Of a DNA stretch of 64,000 bases, positions 50,414 to 63,300 are shown piece by piece. A model generated the notes under the pieces. The model saw only the letters and a program-made list of their open reading frames with translations. It was not told where the DNA came from and ran no database searches. The first letter of the stretch is position 1. Each line of letters opens with the position of its first letter. The translations under genes were made by a program, and so were the position numbers. The stretch is from Pristionchus mayeri (Eukaryota; Nematoda; Chromadorea; Rhabditida; Neodiplogasteridae), in assembly GCA_036245805.1 (NCBI GenBank), contig BTRK01000002.1:20577067-20641066 (forward strand), given 5' to 3'.

Positions 50414-51227
50414 ATGGCTGTGAACCTGGTGAGAACGTGCACTAGGGGGGTTCGATCCCTGAATCAGGCCCACTTCAATGCTCCTTGGCCATTCGTGAAG
50501 AAGGGTACGTTATTGAGACAAGTATATGCTATTGATTATGAACATTGAGGAGCATACGGTCAGAGGAAGATTGGCCCGTACAGGATTGAGAAGTATAAAT
50601 GGCCAGGCCAAGATCGAGAGTTCCCTGAATTGAGTCCCAAGTGGAACAAGGAGAATCCTGAGATCCTTCACAAGTGAGTTTCATCTCGTTGAATATCCTC
50701 ATTCTTCTCTCAGCTATACGGGAGTTCGACCGGAAGGATACAGAGATGAGAACACGGGCAAATTTATCGCCGTCCCTGAGATGAGAACTGAGATCGTCGC
50801 GCCTGATCTTTCCAAGTTCACGTCAGTATCTCAACTTAATATGTTACTGTTTACGTATTATTTGATCTAATTGCTTCTTACTGGTGATATAGAACTTAGT
50901 TTTCTCTTTCTAGATTGACTCCGTACGTCTCTTATCGAACTGACGTGGAGATTGAGAAGAGAAGGAAGGCATATGAGGCAAAAGTGAGGGAGCAGGGATC
51001 GGAAGCACTCGCTGATCTATACACGAATGAGGATCAGAGGTATGGAGGGAGAGGGAAGGGAAGGGAAGGACGAAGGGAGTTACAGATGGCCACCCCCTAA
51101 GATGACAGCTGAGACACTCTTCGAGTTGATATATGGCGAGGAAGTGAGAAGGGCGTACAAGGAGGGGAAGTATGGACTGGCAGACTCAGAGACTCCCACT
51201 CCTCTTGCTAAGAGCGAAATTAATTAG
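50414..51227 (+). CDS. mrpl-41: Mitochondrial large ribosomal subunit protein mL41
   Basis: Exons 50414-50504, 50550-50673, 50714-50821, 50914-51039 and 51086-51227 join in phase, giving about 196 residues. The ATG lies two bases after ATTCCAG, a likely spliced-leader acceptor. The mL41 core is clear: QRKIGPYRIEKYKWPGQDRE, YTGVRPEGYRDENTGKFIAV, PEMRTEIVAPDLSKFTLTPY and VSYRT. A basic N-terminus (MAVNLVRTCTRGVRSLNQAH) fits a mitochondrial targeting sequence. The product is a structural part of the mitoribosome. djr-1 starts only 169 bases after its stop, a spacing usual within nematode operons. Confidence 0.9.
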
Positions 51228-51395
51228 AAGGATAGATAAGATCACTCGAATCCTGGCGCTATAGTCGATTGTTATCTCATTGTTTGTTGTGTTCTCAATC
51301 TCAATTATGATAAAATAATTGAGGCTATTATTATTGTACTCAACGTAAAGGTCGCAAAGCCATGTTGTATCTGTAACTGTAAATGAAGTGATATA

Positions 51396-52660
51396 ATGAA
51401 GAGAGTTTGGATGGCTCTTCGTCGTGCTCTCATTCTACTGGCAGACGGAGCTGAAGAGATGGAGGTTAGTAGGGAGACACTTCCTTCCTTTCTGCCCCCC
51501 CCCCCCCCCCCCCCCATAAGCCTCTTCTACTACACTCACAGGGCGGAACAAGTACCTGACTTACTGTACAAATTTAGAAGGTGCACATTTTACTACTGCA
51601 TAGTCCCTGTGTTTTGTAGAAATTTAAAATAGGTCCTTCAATTACACTAGGAATGGGCGAATCTCGTTTGCATTACGGTATCATTGAGACAACCATCAAA
51701 CGAGTCGGGATAAAGATATTTTTCTATGGCAGCAACATTTCGCACTTTCTATTTTTTAAAATTGATATTGAAAAGGACCATTCCGCTTAACGGAGTGTCA
51801 GGAAAAATCATGCGGTGTACACTTACTTCTAGGTACCTCTGTCCTTTTTTTCCGTACCACCCTTCAAAGGAAGGAGGGGTGGTCAAAAACCAAAGAAGTG
51901 TCAATATGTCTATATTTTATCGATCACCTTTCTTATAGCGAGTACAAAACGGAGTAACGCACATTTGATTGAGGTGATCATCACTTCGGATGTCCTCCGT
52001 CGTGCTGATATCGAGGTGATGAATGAACTAATCGATAGTTCCCTCTACCGTATCATCAGGTTACTCTGGGAGGTCTCTTCGGGATGGATCCGATCACTTG
52101 TGCCCGCAAGGCTCGTCTCCTTCCCGATGCAGCTGTCGATGAGGCAGTGAAGGAGAAGCATGATGTGGTCATTCTCCCTGGCGGACTTCCCGGTAGTGAG
52201 ACACTCGCTAAGGTGGATACTGTAGGGGGGGTACGGTAGTGAGAGAGTGATTGCAGACTGCGAAGGTGGGTGATATCCTCCGATCGCAACTCTCCTCTGG
52301 TGGATACGTCGCAGCCATCTGTGCTGCCCCGATCGCATTCGCTGCCCATTCCATCCAGAAGGGGGCCACTCTCACTTCATTCCCTGGAGTGAGATCCAGG
52401 TTGGAGGAGGCAGGTGAGTAATGAGAAATAGAGAACAGGGAGCACTCCTTCCTCAGGCTACAACTACTCTGAGGATCGAGTTGTCGTCGACGGAAAGGTT
52501 CGCATCCCGCTAGAGATCAAAGTCCAAGTAATAAATATAATTTCAGATGATCACTTCTCGCGGTCCTGGAACGGCATTTGAATTCGCTCTTAAACTCGTC
52601 GAGATTCTCGTAAGCTCTGAGGAATCGAAGAAGCTTCACGAGGGAATGCTCCTCAAATAG
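51396..52660 (+). CDS. djr-1: DJ-1/PARK7 family protein (glyoxalase/deglycase)
   Basis: Exons 51396-51464, 51974-52015, 52060-52212, 52257-52413, 52457-52497 and 52547-52660 join in phase, giving about 191 residues. DJ-1 proteins are redox-sensitive glyoxalase-like enzymes. Key features: [20 protein letters not shown] with the conserved Glu, [16 protein letters not shown], the nucleophilic elbow [14 protein letters not shown] with the catalytic Cys, and [19 protein letters not shown] at the end. Length matches the family. Intron 1 (51465-51973) is long for this gene and includes a run of 18 C at about 51497. AATAAA near 52718. Head-to-tail with mrpl-41 and sdhd-1. Confidence 0.95.
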
Positions 52661-53215
52661 GTCAACGAGAATGTTTGATCAAATTCATTCTATTTTGTTT
52701 TAGTCTGTATACATGGTCAATAAAGTATTTATGTCCTCATTTAATACGCAGCTCAGAGACATGATAAATATGCCGAGCTGCTTTTGAAAAAAAATTATTT
52801 ACAGTAAGGAATGAAAGTCCAAGGTCACGGGTTTGGTCCAGAAAAGGACTCCCAAAAAGTAAACTACTTCAGTCGTATAAATATTTTACATTTCTAGGGG
52901 ATACTTACCATGGTAATTCTCTACATTATCAGAGAGAGAGAGAATGTCCCCAAAAATAAGGGAAAAACAAAGTTTTAAACAAAATTTGTACGAACAAATC
53001 ATATCGGTGACCCAGTAATGTAATTCTTGCACGCGTTGGGCTGAAATGCACGCGTTTGGCTGAGGAGCTGAATATTTACCTTTATAGTAAATTTTGTGAT
53101 TAATCATTGTTAGTTATTAATTATTTATGTCACGCAAGACAAGCGGGATAGTCACTATCCGTCTGTTGTGTAATTTATGGGAAAGTAGTTTCGTGTTATA
53201 TAGTTTTCCTTAAGT

Positions 53216-53916
53216 ATGTCTCTGGGAGCGTTCACTCTTCGGTCGGCCGTCCGTGTCAACTCGGCTCTCCTCGCTTCCCGAGTATCCCCTCGTATCAACG
53301 TACCTCTTCGTGCTGCCACTACTCTCAACGATGGAGCCAACAAGACCCACGATCACTCCCCCCACTTCAAGGTTTTTTTTCACACACGAACTAAATATTT
53401 ACGTCTTCCAATCCTTTTTCTTCTTTGTAGATAATAATATAAGAATGTTGTTCGTTATAATTAATCTTGCATTTATATGATTAAAAACACTGTTGTTCCA
53501 GTTCGAGCGGTACTTCGCGGCTGGAATGATGCCTCTTATCCCGGCTGCTTACTTCGTGCATGGTCCCGTGATGGATGCTGCCCTCACCATCGCCCTCACT
53601 CTCCACATCCACTGGTATCAATATAATCCTGTTGATAAACTCATCTTATGACAGTGGCTTATGTGCATTGATGGAGAATTGTGTTAAGGGGAATCCAGGG
53701 AGTGATCGCTGACTACGCCCGTCCCTTCGTCATCGGAGACGCCGCAGCGAAAGCAGCCAGAGCCAGTGCATACCTCATCACTGCCCTACTCCTCGCGGGT
53801 GAGATAGAGATGGAGAGTAGGATATGACTGATCCATCCACCATTCAAGGTCTGCTCCACTTCAACACGAACGACGTAGGAATCACCAAAGCCTTCGAGAT
53901 GGTCTTCTCCCTCTGA
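53216..53916 (+). CDS. sdhd-1: Succinate dehydrogenase small membrane subunit (complex II)
   Basis: Exons 53216-53371, 53502-53614, 53689-53798 and 53849-53916 join in phase, giving 148 residues. The N-terminal [20 protein letters not shown] is a mitochondrial presequence. The mature part has the SdhD membrane helices: [38 protein letters not shown] (with the likely heme-ligand His) and [24 protein letters not shown] matches the conserved Asp-Tyr of the quinone site. Functions with SDHA-C in the citric-acid cycle and respiratory chain. Two acceptors end in TTAAG and TCAAG instead of TTTCAG. The next gene starts 240 bases downstream. Confidence 0.95.
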
Positions 53917-54155
53917 ATCCATAATATGTCCCTTCTCTAAAGAGTCTTGTCTCTCGCTACCGATCCTGGTGTATCTTCCTAGTGTAAGTAGAACCATAGT
54001 ATAGTACAGAGTTCCCCGTTTCACCTCCAATATTTGTGGTTAAGAGCTGATAAAAAATGATTTTCGATTTGTTGCTTATTTGTCGGCCTATGTCAAGAAC
54101 GTTTGAATATCTGTCTTAATTGATTGCGATGCAAGCCGTTAATCTATCAACATAG

Positions 54156-57067
54156 ATGTCAAAGGGGAAAACGAAACAGCAGAAGAAGAAATTCTTCAAG
54201 CGGAAAGAGAATCGAGGGAAGATTTTCGTGAAGAAGGTACAGTGGTAGTTCCAGATAGAGAGAGAGAGAGAGAGTAATGGATGTTCACAATCAGGAAGCT
54301 CCTCCTAAACCGACGGCTCCTCCTCTACGAGAGAGGGGTCGATTCGATCTAGTGCACGATTACGAGGGAGAAGTGCAATCTTGCTCCCATGGTAAGTCGT
54401 CACCCCGTAGTTGAGAGGAGGGAGGTGTGTGCAGGTCCGTGTCTCCTCTTCCTCGACAAGAAGGAGAAGCTCCGATTCTTCGCCTGTGCCATCTACAGGT
54501 GTGATCTTTGATCTCTCGCTCATCCTTCTCCTCACTTGCAGAGATCACGAGAAGTGCCCGTTCAAGGCAATTCTCAAGGAGGATGGATCAGTGGAGAAGA
54601 AATCGATTGAGGAAGTGAAAGCAGTGGAGAAGAAGTATCCCTATGGAGTGATAGCCAAGAAGTTGAGAGAGATCCCCAAGGAGAGCAAGATCGTATTCTG
54701 CCCCCAGTGTCTCGAGGTGAGGGAACGGGTCAATGGCAGAGGGGACCGACCCGTGTTGAGGTCTTCGCCGACAAGCACAAGCATCCGGGAACATTCGTAA
54801 CTCGTGCTCAACTGAGGAGACCCTCTCGACTGCTGGAAACGATGGACGACCAGCATGGAATGGCAGTGAGTCAATGGAGGAGGGAAGGGGTTAAGATGGT
54901 GATGGGAAGGGGAAGGATTGCAGCAATTCTTCTTCTCTGACGATACTCTCTCTGTCATCTCGTCGTGCATCTCGAATGGGAAGTACGACGGAGTTGTGTG
55001 CATGGGATCTCCTCGTCTCTTCGAATCACTCAAGGAGGAAAAGAAGGAGGGACGACAGTTGTTCATGCTAGACTGGGATCAACGATATGTTAGTTCACTT
55101 GTTTCTGCAGCTGCCATTTGATGGTTTTACTTGTGTAGGGAGAGTTGATAGCCTCCTTGGCCACGAAGTCAATCACTGAATAATTGATAATGGGAGGGAG
55201 GGAGTGTGACTGAGCGTCGATCTCTCAGTTGTCCTTCTTCCTCTCGAAGACATCTGCTCGCTACTCGATGCTCACTGACTTCTTCCCCGATCCGAAGGCA
55301 GAAGAGAGACTCAATGCTTTCCTTGCCACTGTCAGTCCACTCCATTCCCTAGTTACTACACTTGTGATCATATCTGTGCCATTATGGAAAAGTAACTCTC
55401 AATTTGTGCTGACCACACATTATAGCCTAAGTAGATTTGGCATTTTATGATTTAATGCAGATGTGTGGGTAGTGTGAGAGCAGGAATGTGAAGGTATGTA
55501 GTGTGGTGCAGGTGTCTCGTCTGGTGGTCGTCACTGATCCTCCCTTCGGAGTATTCGTCGAACCTCTGATGAAGAGTGTGCAGGCTATCAGAAGGAGACA
55601 CACTCTGGCAAGGTACTCCTTCTTCACAAAGAACATTGCAATGGAATTGACCATTCTACTTGATATTCAAGGAAAGCATGAGGGGTATTTGAGAGGTTCT
55701 TCATCGGCTCTCTCTCACTCCATCGTCTTCCTTCCTTTCTTCGTCGGCAAGCACGCATTGAGGAACTACGAGGGAGATCTCTGGATGAGCGACTACAGGG
55801 TTTCGTCCTTTTATTTACCACCTGTCTACTGCCTATCAGAACTATTTCATTCGAACATGTTGAACATAATCACTTTCAAATTGAATTTACCGGAAACCAT
55901 TGTAATTTCGAAAAAAGTGTTGGATAATATTCATCTAGTTTGCCCTCTGCAGGTTCTGTATGCTAATCACAAGGAGTTCGCTCGTCACCACAAGACTACA
56001 GTGAGGATGCTCACTGATATGGACAAGGAATGCATCGATCTGTCTGCAGTGGAGGGATACAAGTCAGCCCCCTTCCCCCTCTTCCTCTCAACTCTTTACT
56101 CCCAGATTCTGTTGCATGTGTGAGAAGTACGTGGAGGCGAACAACACTCACTGTGGAATGTGTGGAGACTGCACCAGTAGAGTACGTTCCCATATTTCGC
56201 ACCCACAAATTTTCCCCCATTTCAAAATTTAAAGTTGGTGTTGATTAAATTTTTGTTTTTATTTTTTATCAGAAGATTCACGAGTACAGTCCTCCAAATC
56301 TAGACCGTCTTGGCTTATCCAGCATTGCCTAGGGAGAGAGAGAGAAATGCTTTTAGGATGGACAGCCAACGAGACACTGCGAGAGGTGCATGCGCTGCTT
56401 CAAGGACAGCTACAAACACTGCAAGTGAGTGATCACCGGCAGAAGGAGCAAAGGGAGGGGGAGTAGGGGGAGAGCACTACTGGACTATCAAAGAAGATCC
56501 AGTTATCGTCCAATTATTTGCAGTAGTGATGTTCCTATTAGAGGTTCTTCGTCCCTTCAAGTATGCCCAAAGTGAGAGAACGAGATCAACCGATTTCAGG
56601 GCGTGCTCACGTTGTCATCTGACAGGACGATGCCCTGTCGAAATGGAGAAGGCAAGGGCAAAGGTACGGGAGGAGGGGTTTCCCACTCGAGAACCACTCT
56701 ATGTACAATCAGGATGCTGAACTACTGGCGGAGTGGGAAGAGAGACAGAGACTGGAGAAGATAAGAAAGAAGATGGAGAGATTGGAGCAGAAGGAGAGGG
56801 AGAAGAAAGAGAGAAAAGAGGAGATGGAGAGAATGAGAATGGAAGAGGAAGAGGTGAGGATTTGTTGCCATCTTGCCTATATTGGAATAATTTGAGAGCG
56901 ATAGTGATGACGAGACTGTGAAGAACGGAAAGGTTGCACTGAAAGAAGAAGAAGAAGAAGAAGAGGAGGGGGAAGAGATTGAGCAGAAACCAGTGAAGAA
57001 AATGGTGGGAAAGAAGAGGAAGATCAGCGGCATAGAGAAAGTTGAGAAGAAGAAGAAGAAAGAGTGA
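54156..57067 (+). CDS. ZCCHC4-type 28S rRNA N6-adenosine methyltransferase
   Basis: The ATG lies directly behind CATAG. The basic N-terminus (KGKTKQQKKKFFKRKENRGK) suits a nucleolar protein. A GRF-type zinc finger follows: VQSCSHGPCLLFLDKKEKLR, FFACAIYRDHEKCPFKAI. The methyltransferase domain includes YDGVVCMGSPRLFESLKEE, LFMLDWDQRY and the catalytic DPPF motif in VVTDPPFGVFVEPLMKSVQA. The C-terminal Cys/His array (CEKYVEANNTHCGMCGDCTS; RCMRCFKDSYKHC; ACSRCHLTGRCPVEM) is the DHHC/zinc-knuckle part. A charged coiled tail (RQRLEKIRKKMERLEQKERE) ends in KKKKKE at 57067. ZCCHC4 in mammals installs m6A on 28S rRNA. Exons of the middle part are approximate. AATAAA at about 57154. Confidence 0.85.
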
Positions 57068-57341
57068 GGCAATCATGCCCATACTCCCCCCCCCCCCCCA
57101 TCGGCATTTCGTTTGTTAATCCTTTGTTAATTGTTTTTGTTGTGGTTACTGCTCAATAAATTTGTTAATCGTGAAATGAGAAAGAGCACCACATAATGAC
57201 ATAAAGAGTTTTGGTCACAGTGAGCGAGTACTCTGTAAGACTCACGAGATGGAAGGCGAATACTCATTCCCCCCCTTGCTGCCAAATTATATCTTCCTCT
57301 CTGCTTCGCTCACTTACTCATTGTTGCTAAACTTTGGACTG

Positions 57342-60300
57342 ATGGCATTGAAAGAAGAGGATCGGTTGATATGTGAATTGGAATGTTATCGTCGAACTCT
57401 TTTCATCGCAGTCACCCTCTCCACATCAGCAGTCATCTCATCAGGTACCATTCCATTCAGTCTCCTTCTATCTCGAATGCAGCTATCTTCGTTCCTCTTG
57501 TCTTCTCACATCTCCAATCACTCCAAACTTCTCTCTCACACGAACTCCACTTCTGCACCACTCGATCTCACGATCTATGGGATGAATTGAGAGAGGTCTA
57601 CTTTCAATTCTATTCTCTCTCTCAACTACATTCAGGTCGAAAGATCAGTTGGCGCTAAATCTCGAATAAAACGACAGAATTTTCTTCCCACTGATCCTAA
57701 TCCCATAACGTATCCCTATTTGCGTCGCTCGGGGTAATTACGAGTAGTTCATATTCATCAATCGATAATCGCAGAGGTGCTTACCAGTCTACTACAACCA
57801 GTCCTTCCAGTCATTCATATGCCAGAGAACGAAATCACTATGTCGATGGTATCATTCCTATAATTGTAATCTGTCTTTGGCCTTTCTAGAATCGTCAATT
57901 CGTCGCAATCCAGTCACAGTCCGTCCGATCATCCAATTTCCTTCCATCTGTATATTCGGAATTCCGGGACCAAGGGGATTCCAGGCATGGGAGTCAAATT
58001 TTTTTTTTAAATGTTCAAGTACCCAAGTTTCTCGTAATTTTTAGATTAGATCCATGTATGTTTGGATCTGTAAACATCGCTCACCCCTACGATATCTATG
58101 TGGAATACTGTAAGTTTCCCAACACCCATGAAAATTATGTGAATTGACGCACGTTCACATCACGGCAAAACAAGTGCGAGAGCAGGCATGATCAGGTTGC
58201 TCAACCTGAAACTTTACAGTCCTCCCTGGTTTTAATATTGGATTTATGTATATTTTTGTTACTTATTCCAGTTTAACTAGTTAACCCTCATTCTATCATG
58301 ATGATATCACGGGTCTCCTGTAAAAGTGTAGGAAAACTGACTCGTTTGGCTACTAGAAAATATTTTGAATGTCCGATTTTGATTAAACTTTGTTAATGGA
58401 CATGGTTGAAGGTCAGGGGAAGGCTAATCCAGTCAGTTTGGTGAAATCTGCACATTATCGATTTTTGTGATCTACAGCGCTCAATTAACGTATTTCAGTC
58501 AATTTTCATCGTAGAGAGAACTTTTTTCTCATTTTGCTCGTTTTCGAGAGATCTACAACTTCGTCAACGTAGCACAAACGGCCAAATCAGGTTTTCATAG
58601 CGAAAATTGCGAAAAACTGAATTTCGTGATAAGAATATCGATTTTCTGGCTTCGTATACCAAAAACACAATCGTTTTTATTCTTCCTACGGAATCTGCAC
58701 ACAAAGTTAGGGGGTGTCTACGTTGAGCATTTTTCATATAACCTGCTTTGCAATACCGATTTAGTATGAGAGTCCATGCCTCGTTCTGGACTTGGTCGAT
58801 TTTTGGAAGATTCAGTTTTTTTGGTCATATCTTGGTTAAAACTGATGATATCGAGTTCACCAAAAGTGAATTTGAAAGCTCTCGAGAAGCCGGAAAAGTT
58901 TGTCTTAGTTGTATTAAGCGATGAAATTCGTATTTTTCTCGTTATTGAAGGAAAACTGTAGAAAATGCCTACAAACCAGGATTTTCACTGCTCAGATCGA
59001 AGGAATGCCCATTATTGAAGAAATCTTTCTCATTTTAGACATGCTTCGTACTATCCAATTATATTTTTTTTAGTTGGAACGTTGAATAAACATGATCATC
59101 ATATTATCCGATATATTTTTTTCCTATAATATTGTGATGTATAATGGATTTTTCTCATCTATTGGAGAATGGTCAAGTTTTTGTGTACATTTAGTGACTA
59201 ATGTAGTTACGGGATACCTACAATATCTAAAATGTGAAAGACTTCTTCAATAATGGTCATTCCTTCGATCTGAGCAGTGAAAATCCTGGTTTGTAGGCAT
59301 TTTCTACAGTTTTCCTTCAATAACGAGAAAAATACGAATTTCATCGCTTAATACAACTAAGACAAACTTTTCCGGGTTCTCGAGAGCTTTCGAATTAACT
59401 TTTTGTGAGCTCGATATCATCAGTTTGAACCAAGATATGACCAAAAAACTGAATCTTCCAAAAATCGACCAAATCCAGAACGAGACATGGACTCTCATAC
59501 TAAATCGATATTGCAAAGCAGGTTATATGAAAAATGCTCAACGTAGACACCCCCTAACTTTGTGTGCAGATTCCGTAGGAAGAATAAAAACGATTGTGTT
59601 TTTGGTATACGAAGCCAGAAAATCGAAATTCTTATCACGAAATTCAGTTTTTCGCAATTTTCGCAATGAAGACCTGATTTGGCTGTTTGTGCTACGTTGA
59701 CGAAGTTGTAGATCTCTCGAAAACGAGCAAAATGAGAAAAAAAAGTTCTCTCTACGATGAAAATTGACTGAAATACGTTAATTGAACACTGTAAATCACA
59801 AAAAAACCAATAATGTGCGGATTTCACCAAACTGACCGGATTAGCCTTCCCCTGACCTTCAACCATGTCCATTAACAAATTTTAATCAAAATCTGAGATA
59901 CAAAATATTTTTAGTAGCCAGCATTCCTACACTTTTACAGGAGACCCGTGATATATCATATTCTGTAATTATCGGGAAATCATTTTTTTTTAAATTTCGT
60001 GGGTGTTTGGTAGATTTATGTAGAATAATTTGTTTACAGCTAAAACATAAAAGGGTCTAAAGGAAATTTTGAAATGTATATTTTCGAATTTTTAAAACTC
60101 CCTGCTGACATGGGACTGACCGGAGGACACATATCCCAATCGCCTTCCAATTTTTATGGTGGATAGGTACCCCCAAGAGAGTCACAAAACCGTTTTGCAA
60201 AGTTGCCCTTTCGATCTAGTAATTAAGATAATTAGCATTTTCTGATTTTGATTAAACTCATCACTCATTTCTAGTCGTCCGTTCCCAACCGACTCGATGG

Positions 60301-63300
60301 TGAAGTGGTTGTGAGGTGAGCCAAAACCCGAATGGTGGTGGTTCGTCTCCCGACCTCATGAACAATGTTTTGCTGTTTTTAAAATTGATCTTTGATCTCT
60401 TGTTTTTGTAGTTACTTACTTAGTTACTTAGTAGATCCATCTTAAACGATCAATTTTAAAAACAGCAAAACATTGTTCATGAGGTCGGGAGACGAACCAC
60501 CACCATTCGGGTTTTGGCTCACCTCACAACCACTTCACCATCGAGTCAGTTGGGAAACGGATAACTAGAAATGAGTGATGAGTTTAATCAAAATAAGAAA
60601 ATGCTAATTATCTTAATTACTAGATCGAAAGGGCAACTTTGCAAAACGGTTTTGTGACTCTCTTGGGGGTACCTATCCACCATAAAAATTGGAAGGCGAT
60701 TGGGATATGTGTCCTCCGGTCAGTCCCACGTGAGATATTTTTATACAGGGACCAGATGGCCTTCCGGGACCGGATGGATTGATTGGTAGACCAGGGATCC
60801 CCGCTGCCGACTACGACAATAGAGCCGTTTTGTCCGAGGTCACTTTCTGCCAGCAATGTGCTCCAGCACTACAAGGAACGCCCGGCCTGCCAGGACCCAA
60901 GGTGAAGAATTATGAGGAAGCACATCCAATGGGATAATTATTATTTCACTTTATTATACTGCAGGGATACCCGGGAATGCCCGGTTTGAATGGTCATTCG
61001 TATTACTCCAATCGTATCAATCCCCCGGGTTTACCCGGACTTGCTGGATCAAAGGTGAGCTAGCACAGTCCTGTTAACTCTCCCTTTTGAAAAGTGGATT
61101 CCCGAGAATCCGAACGCATTCTCCCTCGGCCATTTTCTCCAGCTCTGGAGACAATCATCGATTTATCGATTTTTTCCGTATTAATTTTTGCATATTGCTG
61201 TACCTAATAATTTTTAATTTAAAGCATAACCTCATTGGAATGTACAAAATTTCTTTTTTTTTGTCGCGCCACGAAACATCAAATTGTTAATAATAGCAAA
61301 TAAAAAATCTCAAATGATTCTATCAAGTATTGACTGATAACAATTGCCTGTCCATATTGTTTTATGATTTTTCACAGGTATCACGAGTAGATGAAGCAAA
61401 AATAAGTCCATCACGAACAATTTCTAAAAAATATTTTTAAAATCGGTCATACTGGGGTATATTACTATCCCAGACATAAGAATACGAATGATCCAAGTTA
61501 TTTGTCCGAGCCGTCAATTAGGAATTCTCCGGTTTTGTTCCCGGCTATACCGTATATCAGCTCCCAGATAAGCTAGAGAGGCGGCAATGGTCTTAAAAAA
61601 TGCAGAAACTTATTTTGAGAAACTTTTATGTTGAAAGTGAATTGCGAAACTCAAAAAGAAAAATTCTTTAGCTGGAAAACTGAATTCCAGAGAGAAAAAC
61701 AAATATTTTCGCAATGATGTACGAGAGTTCCTGGAAATTTTATTGCATATTTTGGTAGAACAACTTCCGTATTGTATAATAAAAAAATAAAAATGGCAAA
61801 ACGGTGGGGGTTCATAGTCTCATTTTTCGCATTCAATGTGTAGTAGTCGGAACTTCACTTCTGAAATACCAAAAATTATCATTCCGGTTAACTATATTTC
61901 ACTCTCTGGTACATTTTTATGATGTTTCCAAACCATTAAAGTTAAATTACTGTCCGAAATTCGAAATTTCGAACTTTTGAAAAATACGCTTTTCGCATCC
62001 TCGGATGAGCACGATTTTCATCATTTAAAACTTAAAATTTATAAACACGGTACGGTCAAATACAGTCGATTGGGATAGTATATGCCACCGTCAAGAAAAG
62101 TAATGTCATGCGGCATCGTTGAAAGTTTTATTCTTTTCAAATTTATCTGGCAAATATCGCTCCAGCGAAGGTTCGGAAATAGATAAAATTATGTTTTGAT
62201 AACATTATTCAGAACATCGATACAATTACATATGCAAAATTTTCTGGGGGGCAGGTAAGTCTGAAAAAACAATGAAAATTCCACTAATTAAAATGTTTCT
62301 GAAAATCAAGATTTGAAAATCTCATTTTTTTCATAATTTCTAAAATTAAGAAATATGAAATGCGTTGTAGATTTTCGCACTCATCTACCCCCAAGAATAT
62401 TTTTCATGATGTAATTGTATCGATTTACTTAGTAATCTTACCAAAAAATAATTTTAGGTCATTAGGTACCTTCGCTGGAGCGATATTTGCCAGATAAATT
62501 TGAAAAGAATAAAACTTTCAACGATGCCGCATGACATTACTTTTCTTGACGGTGGCATATACTATCCCAATCGACTGTATTTGACCGTACCGTGTTTATA
62601 AATTTTAAGTTTTAAATGATGAAAATCGTGCTCATCCGAGGATGCGAAAAGCGTATTTTTCAAAAGTTCGAATTTCGAATTTCGGACAGTAATTTAACTT
62701 TAATGGTTTGGAAACATCATAAAAATGTACCAGAGAGTGAAATATAGTTAACCGGAATGATAATTTTTGGTATTTCAGAAGTGAAGTTCCGACTACTACA
62801 CATTGAATGCGAAAAATGAGACTATGAACCCCCACCGTTTTGCCATTTTTATTTTTTTTATTATACAATACGGAAGTTGTTCTACCAAAATATGCAATAA
62901 AATTTCCAGGAACTCTCGTACATCATTGCGAAAATATTTGTTTTTCTCTCTGGAATTCAGTTTTCCAGCTAAAGAATTTTTCTTTTTGAGTTTCGCAATT
63001 CACTTTCAACATAAAAGTTTCTCAAAATAAGTTTCTGCATTTTTTAAGACCATTGCCGCCTCTCTAGCTTATCTGGGAGCTGATATACGGTATAGCCGGG
63101 AACAAAACCGCAGAATTCCTAATTGACGGCTCTCGGACAAATAACTTGGATCATTTGTATTCTTATGTCTGGGATAGTAATATACCCCAGTATTACCGAT
63201 TTTAAAAATATTTTTTAGAAATTGTTCGTGGCCACCTCCACTGATACCCGTGTTAATCAACCAATTATAAAATTAGGGTCTTCCTGGTCTCCCCGGAATG

